Below are positions 39,356 to 49,756 of a stretch of DNA of 64,000 bases, in pieces (the stretch's first letter is position 1; each line of letters starts with the position of its first letter). The notes beneath the pieces are model-generated. The model was not told where the DNA came from. It did not search any database and was given only the letters and a program-made list of their open reading frames with translations. This DNA is from Mycolicibacter minnesotensis (lineage in GTDB: Bacteria; Actinomycetota; Actinomycetes; Mycobacteriales; Mycobacteriaceae). The position numbers were made by a program, and so were the translations under genes. The stretch spans positions 1,798,001 to 1,862,000 of the forward strand of contig NZ_AP022589.1 of NCBI RefSeq assembly GCF_010731755.1. The letters run 5' to 3'.

Positions 39356-39407
39356 GTCGCGAACCGTCGACCGGTCGTAGCTGAAAACACATCAGGAGGT
39401 GATTCGA

Positions 39408-39950
39408 GTGCTTGAGCTTGCCATTTTGGGCCTGCTGCTCGAGTCGCCGATGCACGGCTACGAGCTCCGGAAGCGGTTGACCGGTCTGCTGGGTGCTTTC
39501 CGGGCGTTCTCCTACGGCTCGCTGTATCCCGCACTGCGGCGCATGCAGCTGGCCGGCGTGATCGCCGAAGACGCCGCCCCCACGGGGACCCCGGTGCGCC
39601 GGGCTCGGCGGGTGTACCAGCTGACCGACGCCGGCCGTCAGCGCTTCAACGAGCTGGTGTCCGACACCGGCCCGCAGAACTACACCGACGACGGCTTCGG
39701 GGTGCATCTGGCGTTCTTCAACCGCACCCCTGCCGAAGCCCGGATGCGCATCCTCGAGGGGCGCCGCCGGCAGGTGGAGGAACGCCGCGAGGGCCTGCGC
39801 AACGCGGTGGCACGGGCCAGCAACTCGTTGGACCGCTACACCCGTCAACTGCACCAGCTCGGGCTGGAGTCCAGTGAGCGGGAGGTCAAGTGGCTCAACG
39901 AGCTGATCGCGGCCGAACGCGTGTCGCAGGGTCGGGCCGAACAACCCTGA
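39408..39950 (+). CDS. PadR-family transcriptional regulator (Rv0047c homologue)
   Basis: 180 residues from GTG 39408; AGGAGG at 39394-39399 gives an 8-nt spacing, and homologues begin with LELAILGLL. An in-frame GTG at 39399 is part of that ribosome site and was not chosen. The winged-helix domain (LLLESPMHGYELRKRL, then SYGSLYPALRRMQLAGVI) is followed by a C-terminal coiled-coil dimerisation region rich in Arg and Glu (about 110-165). PadR proteins repress nearby genes until a small ligand binds. It lies 75 bp before ino1 on the same strand, so control of inositol synthesis is plausible. Confidence 0.92.
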   Translation: MLELAILGLLLESPMHGYELRKRLTGLLGAFRAFSYGSLYPALRRMQLAGVIAEDAAPTGTPVRRARRVYQLTDAGRQRFNELVSDTGPQNYTDDGFGVHLAFFNRTPAEARMRILEGRRRQVEERREGLRNAVARASNSLDRYTRQLHQLGLESSEREVKWLNELIAAERVSQGRAEQP

Positions 39951-40025
39951 TCCTGCCGGACGCGGGCATCGGGAAAACACAACACAGCACGTCAGCAGTG
40001 AAAGCAAAAAAGGAGATCGTCGAAA

Positions 40026-41117
40026 ATGACTGAGCAAACGACGGATGTGCGGGTCGCCATTGTCGGCGTCGGCAACTGCGCGTCCTCGCTGGTCCAGGGC
40101 GTCCAGTACTACCAGAACGCCGATGACACCTCGACGGTCCCCGGCCTGATGCATGTGCGGTTCGGCCCGTATCACGTCCGCGACGTGAAGTTCGTCGCCG
40201 CGTTCGACGTGGACGCCAAGAAGGTCGGCTTCGACCTGTCCGAGGCCATCTTCGCCTCGGAGAACAACACCATGAAGATCGCCGACGTGCCGCCGACGGA
40301 CGTCATCGTGCAGCGCGGCCCGACCCTGGACGGAATCGGCAAGTACTACGCGGAGACCATCGAGGTCTCCGACGCCGAAGCCGTGGACGTGGTGGCGGCA
40401 CTGCGTGAGGCCAAGGTCGACGTGCTGGTCTCCTACCTGCCGGTGGGTTCGGAAGAGGCCGACAAGTTCTACGCCCAGTGCGCCATCGACGCCAATGTGG
40501 CGTTCGTCAACGCCCTGCCGGTGTTCATCGCCTCCGACCCGGTGTGGGCCAAGAAGTTCGCCGACGCCGGTGTGCCGATCGTCGGCGACGACATCAAGAG
40601 CCAGGTCGGCGCCACCATCACCCACCGGGTGATGGCCAAGCTGTTCGAGGACCGCGGCGTCACGCTGGACCGCACCTACCAGCTCAATGTCGGCGGCAAC
40701 ATGGACTTCAAGAACATGCTCGAGCGGGAGCGGCTGGAGTCCAAGAAGGTGTCCAAGACTCAGGCCGTCACCTCCAACCTCACCGGCTCGCTGGCCGGCA
40801 AGATCGAGGACAAGAACGTCCACATCGGACCGAGCGACCACGTGGCCTGGCTCGACGACCGCAAGTGGGCCTACGTGCGCCTGGAGGGTCGCGCCTTCGG
40901 CGACGCACCGCTGAACCTCGAGTACAAGCTCGAGGTGTGGGACTCGCCGAACTCCGCCGGCATCATCATCGACGCGGTGCGCGCAGCCAAGATCGCCAAG
41001 GACCGCGGCATCGGCGGACCGATCCTGCCCGCGTCGGCGTACCTGATGAAGAGCCCGCCCAAGCAGCTGGCCGACGACATCGCGCGCACACAGCTCGAAG
41101 AGTTCATCGTCGGTTAG
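40026..41117 (+). CDS. ino1: Inositol-1-phosphate synthase
   Basis: 363 residues, the mycobacterial length. It converts glucose 6-phosphate to 1L-myo-inositol 1-phosphate with NAD, the first step toward phosphatidylinositol, its mannosides and mycothiol. The NAD site [19 protein letters not shown] lies at residues 12-30; [17 protein letters not shown] and the late segment [19 protein letters not shown] with catalytic lysines are typical. GGAGA at 40012-40016 serves as ribosome site. Cytosolic. PadR upstream and Rv0045c- and Rv0044c-like genes downstream are the conserved neighbours. Confidence 0.97.
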   Translation: MTEQTTDVRVAIVGVGNCASSLVQGVQYYQNADDTSTVPGLMHVRFGPYHVRDVKFVAAFDVDAKKVGFDLSEAIFASENNTMKIADVPPTDVIVQRGPTLDGIGKYYAETIEVSDAEAVDVVAALREAKVDVLVSYLPVGSEEADKFYAQCAIDANVAFVNALPVFIASDPVWAKKFADAGVPIVGDDIKSQVGATITHRVMAKLFEDRGVTLDRTYQLNVGGNMDFKNMLERERLESKKVSKTQAVTSNLTGSLAGKIEDKNVHIGPSDHVAWLDDRKWAYVRLEGRAFGDAPLNLEYKLEVWDSPNSAGIIIDAVRAAKIAKDRGIGGPILPASAYLMKSPPKQLADDIARTQLEEFIVG

Positions 41118-41174
41118 CCGTTGGCTCTGCGCTGAGGCCACGACCTACTCGTACTTTCACGCCAAGGACGCAGA

Positions 41175-42071
41175 GTGAGCGGGAACATGACCGACGACGA
41201 ACTGGCCGGCCTTTCGGAGTTCGACCTACTGGTCGGCAACGCCGAGCAGGCCGGTCTCACCAGCCCGCTGCCCGCGGTCGAGCGCATCGAGACCGGCGAG
41301 ATCAGTGCGCTGCGCTGGGGAACGGCATCGCCGCGGGTGGTGTTCCTGCACGGCGGCGCACAGAACGCCCACACCTGGGACACCGTCGTCCTCGGCCTCG
41401 GCGAGCCCGCGCTGGCGGTGGACCTGCCCGGCCACGGCCGCTCCGCCTGGCGCGACGACGGCGACTACTCACCACAGCGCAATGCCGCCGCGGTGGCTCC
41501 GGTACTACGCGAACTGGCACCGGACGCCACATTGGTGGTCGGCATGTCACTGGGTGGACTCACCGCGATCCGGTTGGCGGCCACCGCCCCCGAGCTGGTG
41601 CGCCGGTTGGCGCTCGTGGACGTGACACCCTCGGCGCTGCAGCGGCACGCCCAGATGAGCGCCACCGACCGCGGCACCGTGGCACTGGTCCAGGGCGACC
41701 GGACCTTCCCCGATTTCTCGACGCTGCTGGAGGCCACCGCGGCCGCGGCGCCGCACCGGGATCGCGAGTCGTTGCGGCGCGGGCTTTTCCACAACACCCG
41801 GCGCCTGCCCGACGGCAGCTGGACGTGGCGTTATGACTCCATCCGCTCGGTCGGCGACTTCACCGACCTGTGGACCGACGTGTCGGCGATCAGCGCACCG
41901 ACCACCTTGATCCGTGGTGGCGACTCGGCGTTCGTCTCCGCCGATGACGTCGCCGAGTACGGGCGACGTTCGCCGGGACTGACCACCCACGTCGTGGACG
42001 GCGCCGGGCACTCGGTGCAAAGTGATCGGCCGCGCGTGTTGGTCGAGCTGCTTCGCATGACCCTGGCCTGA
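41175..42071 (+). CDS. Alpha/beta-fold esterase, Rv0045c-like
   Basis: 298 residues from GTG 41175, which has AAGGA 7 nt upstream; ATG 41187 aligns with the start of Rv0045c and is equally possible. The oxyanion region is FLHGGAQNAHTWD, the nucleophile elbow VVGMSLGGLT with Ser near 125, and His lies in DGAGHSVQSDRP near the end. Rv0045c is an esterase with preference for short and medium chains. No signal peptide, so cytosolic. Follows ino1 by 57 bp. Confidence 0.9.
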   Translation: MSGNMTDDELAGLSEFDLLVGNAEQAGLTSPLPAVERIETGEISALRWGTASPRVVFLHGGAQNAHTWDTVVLGLGEPALAVDLPGHGRSAWRDDGDYSPQRNAAAVAPVLRELAPDATLVVGMSLGGLTAIRLAATAPELVRRLALVDVTPSALQRHAQMSATDRGTVALVQGDRTFPDFSTLLEATAAAAPHRDRESLRRGLFHNTRRLPDGSWTWRYDSIRSVGDFTDLWTDVSAISAPTTLIRGGDSAFVSADDVAEYGRRSPGLTTHVVDGAGHSVQSDRPRVLVELLRMTLA

Positions 42072-42126
42072 CGTCCGGCGGTTCGGCGGGGCTGATACCC
42101 GGCGATCCCGGGGATAAGCTGGCCCG

Positions 42127-42924
42127 ATGGCCCGGCCGCTCCGCATCGCAGTACAGCTGCAGCCTCAACACGCGCCGCACTACAGCGCGATCCGCGACGC
42201 GATTCGGCGGTGCGAGGACATCGGCGTCGACATCGCGTTCAACTGGGATCACTTCTTCCCGCTCTACGGCGACCGCGACGGAGAACACTTCGAGTGCTGG
42301 ACCATGCTGGCTGCCTGGGCGGAGCAGACCTCACGCATCGAGATCGGTGCCCTGGTCTCGTGCAACTCCTACCGCAACCCCGAACTGCTCGCCGACATGG
42401 CCCGCACCGTCGACCACATCGGCGGCGGACGGCTGATCCTGGGTATCGGCTCGGGCTGGAAGCACCGGGACTATCGCGAATACGGCTACGAATTCGGTAC
42501 CGCGGGCACCCGCTTGGATGACTTGGCGGAGGCATTGCCGCGAATCACCCGCCGCCTGGCCCAGCTCAACCCGCCGCCCACCCGGCCTATCCCCATGCTG
42601 ATCGGAGGTGCCGGTGAGCGTAAGACCCTGCGCCTGGTCGCCGAGCACGCCGATATCTGGCACAGCTTCGCCGACGCCGACAGCTATCCGCACAAGGCCG
42701 CTGTGCTCGCCGAGCACTGCGCCGCGGCCGGGCGTGATCCCGCGGCCATCGAGCACTCGGCCGCCCTCGGCGGTGATCAGACCCGCGGCAGCGTCGCCGA
42801 ACTGCTCGCCGAGGCCGACACCTTGAGCGCCCTGGGGGTGACACTGTTGACCATCGGCAGCAGCGGACCCGACTATGACCTGGCTGCCGCCGAGGCGCTG
42901 TGCCGATGGCGCGATCAGCACTGA
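42127..42924 (+). CDS. LLM-class F420-dependent oxidoreductase, Rv0044c-like
   Basis: 265 residues. Luciferase-like monooxygenase fold with FNWDHFFPLYGDRDG near residue 38, the core SCNSYRNPELLADMARTVDH, GGGRLILGIGSGW, and GGAGERKTLRLVAEHADIW near residue 160. In mycobacteria this group uses the deazaflavin F420 rather than FMN. Substrate unknown. It lies 55 bp after the esterase, and its 3' end overlaps the ABC transporter start by 19 nt. Confidence 0.88.
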   Translation: MARPLRIAVQLQPQHAPHYSAIRDAIRRCEDIGVDIAFNWDHFFPLYGDRDGEHFECWTMLAAWAEQTSRIEIGALVSCNSYRNPELLADMARTVDHIGGGRLILGIGSGWKHRDYREYGYEFGTAGTRLDDLAEALPRITRRLAQLNPPPTRPIPMLIGGAGERKTLRLVAEHADIWHSFADADSYPHKAAVLAEHCAAAGRDPAAIEHSAALGGDQTRGSVAELLAEADTLSALGVTLLTIGSSGPDYDLAAAEALCRWRDQH

Positions 42925-44687
42925 GACTGGCGGCGTTTCTCGCCGCCTGCCTGATCGTGGGCGGCCTCGCGGCCGTGCCCCCGGCCGGCGCGGCGCCCGA
43001 CCAGTGCGCGCCCCTCGGCGAGCAGGCCGCGGTCGCATTGCCGCTGAAGCTGGCCAACGCCAAGCGCCCGCGGGAGGACAAGTACACCACCGCCGGAGTT
43101 GAGCCACTGAGCTCCATCGACATCACCAAACTCGGTCTGGGCACCCCCGGAGTGCTGACGGTCGGCACCATCACCGAGAGCCCGCCGACGAACTGCATCA
43201 ACGCCAAGGGCCGCTACACGGGTTTCGACAACGAACTGCTGCGGGCCATCGCCAAGAAGCTGGGCCTGCGCGTCCAGTTCGTGGGCACCGACTTCTTCGG
43301 ACTGCTGGCCCAGGTGGAGTCCGGGCGGTTCGACGTCGGTTCAGCATCGATCAATGCCACCGAAGAGCGCCGTCGCACAGTCGGTTTCACCAACGGCTAC
43401 AACTTCGGCTACATGGCTTTGGTGGTCCCCGCCGGATCGGCCATCAGCGGATACGACTCGCTGGCTCCCGGCCAGCGCATCGCCGTGGTGCAGGGCACCG
43501 TCGAAGATGCCTACGTCGTCGACACCCTGGAGATCGAGCCGGTGCGGTTCCCCGACTCGATCACGTTGTACGCCAGCCTCAAGAGCCGCCAGGTCGACGC
43601 CTGGGTGGCGCCGTCGATGACTGCCCTGAACCTGCTGCGGCCGGGCGATCCGGCCCAGATCGTCGGAAGCACGTTCAGCCCGGCCGGCTTCGAGGCATAC
43701 GCCGTCGCCAAGGGGAATCAGGCTCTGACGTCGGCGCTGAACTCCGGTCTGGACGCCGTCATCGACGACGGCACCTGGCCGCAGCTCTACACCGACTGGG
43801 TTCCGCGGCCACTGCCGCCGGGCTGGCAACCGGGTTCCAAGTCAGCCGCCACCCCGCACCTGCCGGACTTCGCCGCGATAGCGGCGCGGCACCACCGGGC
43901 GGACGCCCAGGCCTACACGCCTAAATCGACCCTGGCCCAACTGCGCGAGTCGTTCTTCGACTGGGACCTCTACCGTCAAGCGCTGCCCGACCTCATCAAG
44001 ACCGGCCTGCCCAACACCCTGCTGCTGACGGTGAGCGGCGGCGTCATCGGCCTGGTGGCGGGACTGGGCCTGGCCGTCGCGGGGATCTCACGCACCCGGT
44101 GGCTGCGCTGGCCGGCCCGGGTCTACACCGATATCTTTCGGGGCCTGCCCGAGGTGTTGATCATCTTGCTGATCGGCCTGGCGGTCGGTCCGCTGGTAGG
44201 CGGACTGACGCATAACAATCCGTATCCGCTGGGGATCGCGGCCCTGGGGCTGACCGCCGCCGCCTATATCGGCGAGATCCTGCGCTCGGGCATCCAGAGC
44301 GTGGAGTCCGGCCAATTGGAGGCGTCCCGGGCCTTGGGCTTCGGGTACCCGGAGGCGATGCGCCTGGTGGTGATCCCTCAGGGCATCCGGCGGGTGCTGC
44401 CGGCGCTGGTCAATCAGTTCATCGCCTTGCTCAAAGCCTCGGCGTTGCTGTATTTCCTCGGCCTGGTTGCAGGCCAGCGCGAACTGTTCCAGGTGGGTCG
44501 CGACTTCAACGCCCAGACCGGCAGCCTGTCGCCGCTGGTCGCGGCCGGCCTGCTCTACTTGGCCCTGACCATCCCCCTGACGCACCTGGTGAACGTCGTC
44601 GATCATCGGTTGCGCCGCGGTAGGCCCCCCGAGGCCGATGACTCCGTGGATCTGAGTCCGGCGGTCTCCAGTCAGGAGATGACGTGA
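42906..44687 (+). CDS. Amino-acid ABC transporter, fused substrate-binding and permease protein
   Basis: 593 residues from ATG 42906 (a GTG lies 6 nt before). A signal-like helix (about residues 4-30) leads to a family-3 solute-binding domain near 75-300 (FDNELLRAIAKKLGL, FDVGSASINATEERR) and then a membrane permease domain near 360-575 (ITRTGLP-type start, EASRALGFGYPEAMRLVVIPQGIRR as the EAA loop). Such GlnH-GlnP fusions tether the receptor to the channel. It likely imports a polar amino acid; which one is not clear. The stop overlaps the ATPase GTG start by 4 nt. Confidence 0.92.
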   Translation: MARSALRLAAFLAACLIVGGLAAVPPAGAAPDQCAPLGEQAAVALPLKLANAKRPREDKYTTAGVEPLSSIDITKLGLGTPGVLTVGTITESPPTNCINAKGRYTGFDNELLRAIAKKLGLRVQFVGTDFFGLLAQVESGRFDVGSASINATEERRRTVGFTNGYNFGYMALVVPAGSAISGYDSLAPGQRIAVVQGTVEDAYVVDTLEIEPVRFPDSITLYASLKSRQVDAWVAPSMTALNLLRPGDPAQIVGSTFSPAGFEAYAVAKGNQALTSALNSGLDAVIDDGTWPQLYTDWVPRPLPPGWQPGSKSAATPHLPDFAAIAARHHRADAQAYTPKSTLAQLRESFFDWDLYRQALPDLIKTGLPNTLLLTVSGGVIGLVAGLGLAVAGISRTRWLRWPARVYTDIFRGLPEVLIILLIGLAVGPLVGGLTHNNPYPLGIAALGLTAAAYIGEILRSGIQSVESGQLEASRALGFGYPEAMRLVVIPQGIRRVLPALVNQFIALLKASALLYFLGLVAGQRELFQVGRDFNAQTGSLSPLVAAGLLYLALTIPLTHLVNVVDHRLRRGRPPEADDSVDLSPAVSSQEMT

Positions 44688-45430
44688 CGTCGCCCGTACC
44701 CCGAGAGCCGGTGTCGTTGGCGGCCAAGGGTATTGAACTGTCATTCGGCAAGCATCAGGTGCTGCGCGGTGTAGACCTTGACGTGCCGGCAGGCGCCACC
44801 GCAGCGGTGATCGGTCCGTCTGGGTCGGGGAAGTCGACGATGCTGCGCACCCTGAACCGGCTGCACGAGCCCGATGCCGGCGACATAGCGCTGGGCGGCC
44901 GATCGGTGTTGGCCGATGACCCCGACGAACTACGGCAGCGGATCGGCATGGTGTTCCAACACTTCAATCTGTTCCCGCACCGCACCGTGCTGGACAACAT
45001 CACGCTGGCGCCGCGGAAGCTTCGGGGAATGTCCGGCGACGAGGCCCGCGAACTGGCGCTGAGTCTGCTGGACCGAGTCGGCCTGAAGAACAAGGCGGGC
45101 TCTCGCCCGTCGGCGCTCTCCGGCGGCCAGCAACAACGCGTGGCGATCGCCCGGGCGCTGGCAATGCAGCCACAGGTGATGCTCTTCGACGAGGCCACCT
45201 CGGCGTTGGACCCCGAATTGGTCAAAGGGATCCTCGCGCTCATCGCCGAGCTCGGCGCCGACGGCATGACGATGGTGGTGGTCACCCACGAGATGAGTTT
45301 CGCCAGGTCGGCGTCGGACACGGTGGTGTTCATGGATCGGGGCAAGGTGGTCGAGTCCGGGCCACCCGACCAGATCTTCGACAACGCGCAGACCCCGCGG
45401 CTGCAGAAGTTCCTGTCCCAGGTGTTGTGA
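44684..45430 (+). CDS. Amino-acid ABC transporter ATP-binding protein (GlnQ-like)
   Basis: 248 residues from GTG 44684, which overlaps the TGA of the upstream permease (GTGA); CAGGAG lies 5 nt upstream. Walker A is GPSGSGKST, the Q-loop FQHFNLFPHRTV, the ABC signature LSGGQQQRVAIARAL, and Walker B VMLFDEATSALDPE, with the switch His in VTHEMSFARS. The FQHFNLFPH wording is typical of polar-amino-acid importers. It powers the fused receptor-permease at the inner face of the membrane. Confidence 0.95.
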   Translation: MTSPVPREPVSLAAKGIELSFGKHQVLRGVDLDVPAGATAAVIGPSGSGKSTMLRTLNRLHEPDAGDIALGGRSVLADDPDELRQRIGMVFQHFNLFPHRTVLDNITLAPRKLRGMSGDEARELALSLLDRVGLKNKAGSRPSALSGGQQQRVAIARALAMQPQVMLFDEATSALDPELVKGILALIAELGADGMTMVVVTHEMSFARSASDTVVFMDRGKVVESGPPDQIFDNAQTPRLQKFLSQVL

Positions 45431-45488
45431 GACCGACCTTCGCAGACTTATCAACCCTCGTCGGGGCCACCCGTTAGACTGGCGAACT

Positions 45489-46001
45489 ATGACGGAGAGC
45501 GCTGCCGATACGCCGCAGGTGACGGCTATCGCCGAAGGCTTGCACCGTTCGCTGTCCAAACTCTTCTCGATTCTGCGGCGCGGTGACATCAGCGGAGGCA
45601 GTCCGACCGGCGAGTTGACGCTGGCCCAGCTGTCGATATTGATCACGCTGCTCGACCGGGGACCCATCCGGATGACCGAGCTGGCCGCCCATGAACGGGT
45701 GCGCACCCCCACCACCACGGTGGCGATCCGCCGACTCGAGAAGATCGGCTTGGTCAAGCGCAGCCGGGACCCGTCCGATCTGCGAGCGGTGCTGGTCGAC
45801 ATCACACCCGAAGGTCTGGCCAGTCACCGCGAATCGCTGGCAAACCGCCACGCCGCCTTGGCGGCGATGCTGAACAAGCTCAGCCCGGAGGACCTGGACA
45901 CCCTCACCCGGGCACTGGAGCCGCTGGAGCGGCTGGCCACCTGCGACGTGGCCGAAGCGGCCGCCTCCGACGAGGCGAACTGCCCGCTGGACTGCAACTG
46001 A
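45489..46001 (+). CDS. MarR-family transcriptional regulator (Rv0042c homologue)
   Basis: 170 residues. The winged helix-turn-helix is seen in LTLAQLSILITLLDRGPIRM, then TELAAHERVRTPTTTVAIRRLEKIGLVKR and the wing RDPSDLRAVLVDITPEG. Helices at both ends form the dimer. A Cys-containing C-terminal tail (CDVAEAAASDEANCPLDC) could sense redox state or metal, but this is inference. It overlaps the next gene by one base (TGATG), so the SDR may be its target or partner. Confidence 0.9.
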   Translation: MTESAADTPQVTAIAEGLHRSLSKLFSILRRGDISGGSPTGELTLAQLSILITLLDRGPIRMTELAAHERVRTPTTTVAIRRLEKIGLVKRSRDPSDLRAVLVDITPEGLASHRESLANRHAALAAMLNKLSPEDLDTLTRALEPLERLATCDVAEAAASDEANCPLDCN

Positions 46002-46666
46002 TGCCGACCGCGCTGATCACCGGCGCCGGGGGTGGGATCGGTTCGGCCATCGCGGCGGCGCTGGCGCCCACCCACACATTGCTGCTGGCGGGGCGGCCGT
46101 CGGCACGGTTGGACGCGGTCGCCGAGCAGCTGGGCGCCACCACCTGGCCATTGGATCTCGCCGACACCGACGAGATCGAATCGGCCACCGAGATCGTCGA
46201 TGAGCTGGACGTGCTGGTTCACAACGCCGGGGTGATGCTGCCCGGTGCGGCCGGCGAGTCCTACGTGGAGGAATGGCGCGCCACCTTTGAGGTGAACGTC
46301 TTCGGTGCGGTGGCCCTGACCCTGGCCCTCCTGCCGGCGCTACGGCAAGCCCGCGGTCAGGTGGTCTTTATCAACTCTGGTGCGGGGCAAAAGGTTTCAC
46401 CGGGTATGGCGGCGTATTCCGCCAGCAAGTTCGCGCTTCGGGCATTCGCGGACTCGCTGCGCAGCGACGAGCCGGCCCTGCGGGTCACCACGGTCTATCC
46501 CGGCCGAGTCGACACCGACATGCAGCACGACCTGGTCGCCTACGAGGGCGGCGAGTACGACCCGGCCCGCTTCCTCCGTCCGGAGACCGTCGCGGAGGTG
46601 GTGGCCGCTGCCATCCGCACCCCGGCCGAGGCGCAGCTGCAGGAAGTGGTGGTCCGGCCGCGCTGA
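46001..46666 (+). CDS. Short-chain dehydrogenase/reductase
   Basis: 221 residues. Classical SDR: cofactor motif ITGAGGGIGSAIA (TGxxxGxG), NAGV in VLVHNAGVM, catalytic Ser in FINSGAGQKV, and YSASK with Tyr and Lys near residues 144-148. It should be an NADP(H)-dependent oxidoreductase; the substrate is unknown. Its start shares a base with the marR stop, so the two are coupled. Its stop faces leuS with a 20-bp gap. Confidence 0.9.
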   Translation: MPTALITGAGGGIGSAIAAALAPTHTLLLAGRPSARLDAVAEQLGATTWPLDLADTDEIESATEIVDELDVLVHNAGVMLPGAAGESYVEEWRATFEVNVFGAVALTLALLPALRQARGQVVFINSGAGQKVSPGMAAYSASKFALRAFADSLRSDEPALRVTTVYPGRVDTDMQHDLVAYEGGEYDPARFLRPETVAEVVAAAIRTPAEAQLQEVVVRPR

Positions 46667-46686
46667 CGCGTGCACCGGACCACCCG

Positions 46687-49614
46687 CTACACCACCAGAT
46701 TCACCAACCGCCCGGGCACCACGATCGCCTTCTTCACCGAAGCGCCCGCGAGGAAAGCCTGCACCTTCTCGTCGGCCAGCGCGGCGGCCTTGATCGCGTC
46801 GGCGTCGGCGTCGGTGGCCACCGTGACCAGACCTCGCTTTTTGCCGTTGACCTGCACCGGGTAGTCGACGGTGTCGGTCACCAGGTAGGTCGGGTCGGCC
46901 ATCGGGAACGGACCGTGCGCCAGCGAGGACTCGTTGCCCAGCCGCCGCCACAGTTCCTCCGCGAGGTGGGGGGCCAGCGGTGCGAGCATCAGCGCCAGCG
47001 GCTCGACGACCGAACGCGGGACCCCCTCGGGGTGTTCCTTGGTGAGGTGGTTGGTGTACTCGATCAACTTGGCCGCCGCGGTGTTATTGCGCAGCGCCGC
47101 ATAGTCTTCCGAAACCCCAACGATGGTCCGGTGCAGCAGCCGCAGCGTCTCGGTGTCTGGCTCGCCGTCAAGAACCCGGGTCTCGCCGGATTCCTCGTCG
47201 ACGAACAGTCGCCACACTCGTTGCAGAAAACGGTGTGCGCCAACGACATCCTTGGTGGCCCACGGCCGCGACATGTCCAGCGGACCCATCGACATCTCAT
47301 AGACCCGCAGGGTGTCGGCGCCGTAGCTGTCGCAGATCTCGTCTGGTGACACCGAATTCTTCAGACTCTTACCCATTTTGCCGTACTCGGCGAAGACTTC
47401 GGCGTCACCGTCTGGGCCCGGCAGATAGAACTTGCCGTCGCGTTCCACGACATCGGCGGCCGGAACATACGACCCCCGGGAGTCGGTGTACGCCGAAGCC
47501 TGGATGTAGCCCTGGTTGACCAGGCGACGATAGGGCTCGCGTGAGCTGACGTGCCCGAGATCGAACAGAACCTTGTGCCAGAAACGGGAATACAGCAAGT
47601 GCAAGACGGCGTGCTCGACACCACCGACGTAGAGGTCGACGCCGCCCGGGTCATCGGGACCGTGCTCAGCCGGCCGCGGCCCCATCCAGTAGGCCTCGTT
47701 CTCGGGCGCGCAGAACCGCTCCTCGTTGTACGGGTCGGTGTAGCGCAGCTCGTACCAAGAGCTGCCCGCCCACTGCGGCATGACGTTGGTGTCACGGGTG
47801 TAGGTCTGCAGGCCGTTGCCGAGATCCAGTTCGACATGCACCCAGTCGGTCGCCTTGGCCAACGGTGGCGAGGGTTCACTGGATGCGTCGTCCGGATCGA
47901 AGAGCACCGGTGAGTAGTCGGCGACGTCGGGCAGCTCGACCGGCAGCGCAGCGCAATCCAGGGCAAGCGCGCGCCCATCGGCGTCGTAGACGATGGGGAA
48001 CGGCTCTCCCCAGTACCGTTGCCGGGCAAAAAGCCAGTCCCGCAACTTGTATTCGATACGCGCCCAGCCGCGGCCCTGCTCTTCCAGCTGCTGGGTCATG
48101 GCCTTCTTGGCCTCGGCAACGGTCATACCGTCCAGCGGTCCGGAGTTGACCAGCGTGCCTTCGCCTGCGTAGGCCGCTTCGGAGATATCCCCGCCGGCAA
48201 TGACTTCCAGCATCGGAAGGCCGAACTCGGCCGCAAATTCCCAGTCTCGCTGATCGTGACCGGGCACCGCCATGATGGCGCCGGTGCCGTAGCCGGCCAG
48301 CACATAGTCGGCGATGAAGATCGGTACCTGCTGCCCATTGGCCGGGTTGGTGGCGTAAACCCCTAAGAACACACCGGTTTTGGTCTTGTTCTCCTGGCGT
48401 TCCAGATCGGACTTCGCCGCGATGGCCTTTCGGTAATCGGCCACGGCCGCTGCCGGTGTGGTGGCGCCGAAGGTCCAGCGCTGGTCGGTCCCGTCCGGCC
48501 ATTCGGAGGCGGTCAGCCGGTCGACCAGGTCGTGCTCGGGTGCGAGCACCAGGTAGCTCGCGCCGAACAGCGTGTCCGGCCGAGTGGTGAATACTTCGAT
48601 GTCCACAGCCGTGCCGTCGGTCGCGACAGCGCCGAACAATGCGGCGGCACCGGTAGAACGCCCGATCCAGTTGCGCTGCATGGTCTTGACCTTCTCCGGC
48701 CAATCCAGCACCTCAAGGTCGTCGAGCAACCGGTCGGAGTATGCCGTGATCCGCATCATCCACTGCCGCAAACGCTTCCGGAACACCGGGAAATTGCCGC
48801 GGTCACTTCTGCCCTCGGAAGTGACCTCTTCGTTGGCCAGCACGGTGCCCAGGCCCGGACACCAGTTGACCATCGAATCCGACCGATAGACCAGCCGGTG
48901 ACTGTCGATGACGTCGGCGCGCTCACCCGCGGTCAGCTGTGCCCAGTCGCGCCCGTCGTCGAGTGTGCGCGTGCCGGCGTCGAACTCGGCGATCAGCTCA
49001 GAGATCGGGCGGGCCTTCTTCGCGCTCGCGTCGAACCAGGCGTTGTAGATCTGCAGGAAAATCCACTGCGTCCACTTGTAGAAGTCGACGTCGGTGGTGG
49101 AGAAGCTGCGTCGACTGTCATGCCCGAGACCCAGCCGTCGCAGTTGGCGGCGGAAGTTCTCGATGTTGGCCTCGGTGCGGGTGCGTGGGTGGGTCCCGGT
49201 CTGGACCGCGTACTGCTCGGCAGGCAGGCCGAACGCGTCGAAGCCCAGCGCGTGCAGCACGTTGTGCCCGGTCATCCGGAAATACCGCGCGTAGACGTCG
49301 GTGGCGATGTAGCCGAGCGGGTGACCGACGTGCAGGCCGTCCCCGGACGGGTACGGGAACATGTCCTGGACGAACATCTTGTCGGCCGGTACCGCCGACC
49401 CGTCCGTCGGCGCGAGCGAACCGACCGGGTTGGCGACGTGGAAGGTGCCCTCCTGGTCCCAGTGCTCCTGCCAGGTCTCTTCGATGCGCCCGGCCAGGGC
49501 CGCGCCGTAGCGATACCGGGGTGCCTGGTCGGTGGGGACGCTGGATCCCTGAGCGGTCGGGGCTTCTTTCACCTCAACAGGGTAAAGGGCGGCATTCGGC
49601 GGGCCGTTCGCCAC
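46687..49614 (-). CDS. leuS: Leucyl-tRNA synthetase
   Basis: 975 residues, the mycobacterial length. It charges tRNA-Leu with leucine. The HIGH-like motif is HVGHP in [15 protein letters not shown] near residue 95; the KMSKS-like motif is KMGKS in [16 protein letters not shown]; the editing domain includes [20 protein letters not shown]. An N-terminal extension of about 40 residues ([15 protein letters not shown]) is usual in the genus. It stands divergent from the LpqN-type gene, with 142 bp between them. Confidence 0.97.
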   Translation of the reverse strand: MANGPPNAALYPVEVKEAPTAQGSSVPTDQAPRYRYGAALAGRIEETWQEHWDQEGTFHVANPVGSLAPTDGSAVPADKMFVQDMFPYPSGDGLHVGHPLGYIATDVYARYFRMTGHNVLHALGFDAFGLPAEQYAVQTGTHPRTRTEANIENFRRQLRRLGLGHDSRRSFSTTDVDFYKWTQWIFLQIYNAWFDASAKKARPISELIAEFDAGTRTLDDGRDWAQLTAGERADVIDSHRLVYRSDSMVNWCPGLGTVLANEEVTSEGRSDRGNFPVFRKRLRQWMMRITAYSDRLLDDLEVLDWPEKVKTMQRNWIGRSTGAAALFGAVATDGTAVDIEVFTTRPDTLFGASYLVLAPEHDLVDRLTASEWPDGTDQRWTFGATTPAAAVADYRKAIAAKSDLERQENKTKTGVFLGVYATNPANGQQVPIFIADYVLAGYGTGAIMAVPGHDQRDWEFAAEFGLPMLEVIAGGDISEAAYAGEGTLVNSGPLDGMTVAEAKKAMTQQLEEQGRGWARIEYKLRDWLFARQRYWGEPFPIVYDADGRALALDCAALPVELPDVADYSPVLFDPDDASSEPSPPLAKATDWVHVELDLGNGLQTYTRDTNVMPQWAGSSWYELRYTDPYNEERFCAPENEAYWMGPRPAEHGPDDPGGVDLYVGGVEHAVLHLLYSRFWHKVLFDLGHVSSREPYRRLVNQGYIQASAYTDSRGSYVPAADVVERDGKFYLPGPDGDAEVFAEYGKMGKSLKNSVSPDEICDSYGADTLRVYEMSMGPLDMSRPWATKDVVGAHRFLQRVWRLFVDEESGETRVLDGEPDTETLRLLHRTIVGVSEDYAALRNNTAAAKLIEYTNHLTKEHPEGVPRSVVEPLALMLAPLAPHLAEELWRRLGNESSLAHGPFPMADPTYLVTDTVDYPVQVNGKKRGLVTVATDADADAIKAAALADEKVQAFLAGASVKKAIVVPGRLVNLVV

Positions 49615-49756
49615 AGCTTGGTATCAGTTGGGTTGCGACCCGATGAGGGCTTCGTACCAGGTCGATTGCATCTCTGGTGACGCCGGCTCCCCCTGGCTAA
49701 CGTCGATTCACGGCCCGGGCATCGCTGCCCGGCCCAGCCCGGAAGGACCCCTGGAG

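Noticed and set aside
49615..49756. T-box or other leader riboswitch before leuS
   Set aside because: The divergent gap is short and shows no specifier hairpin or T-box consensus.
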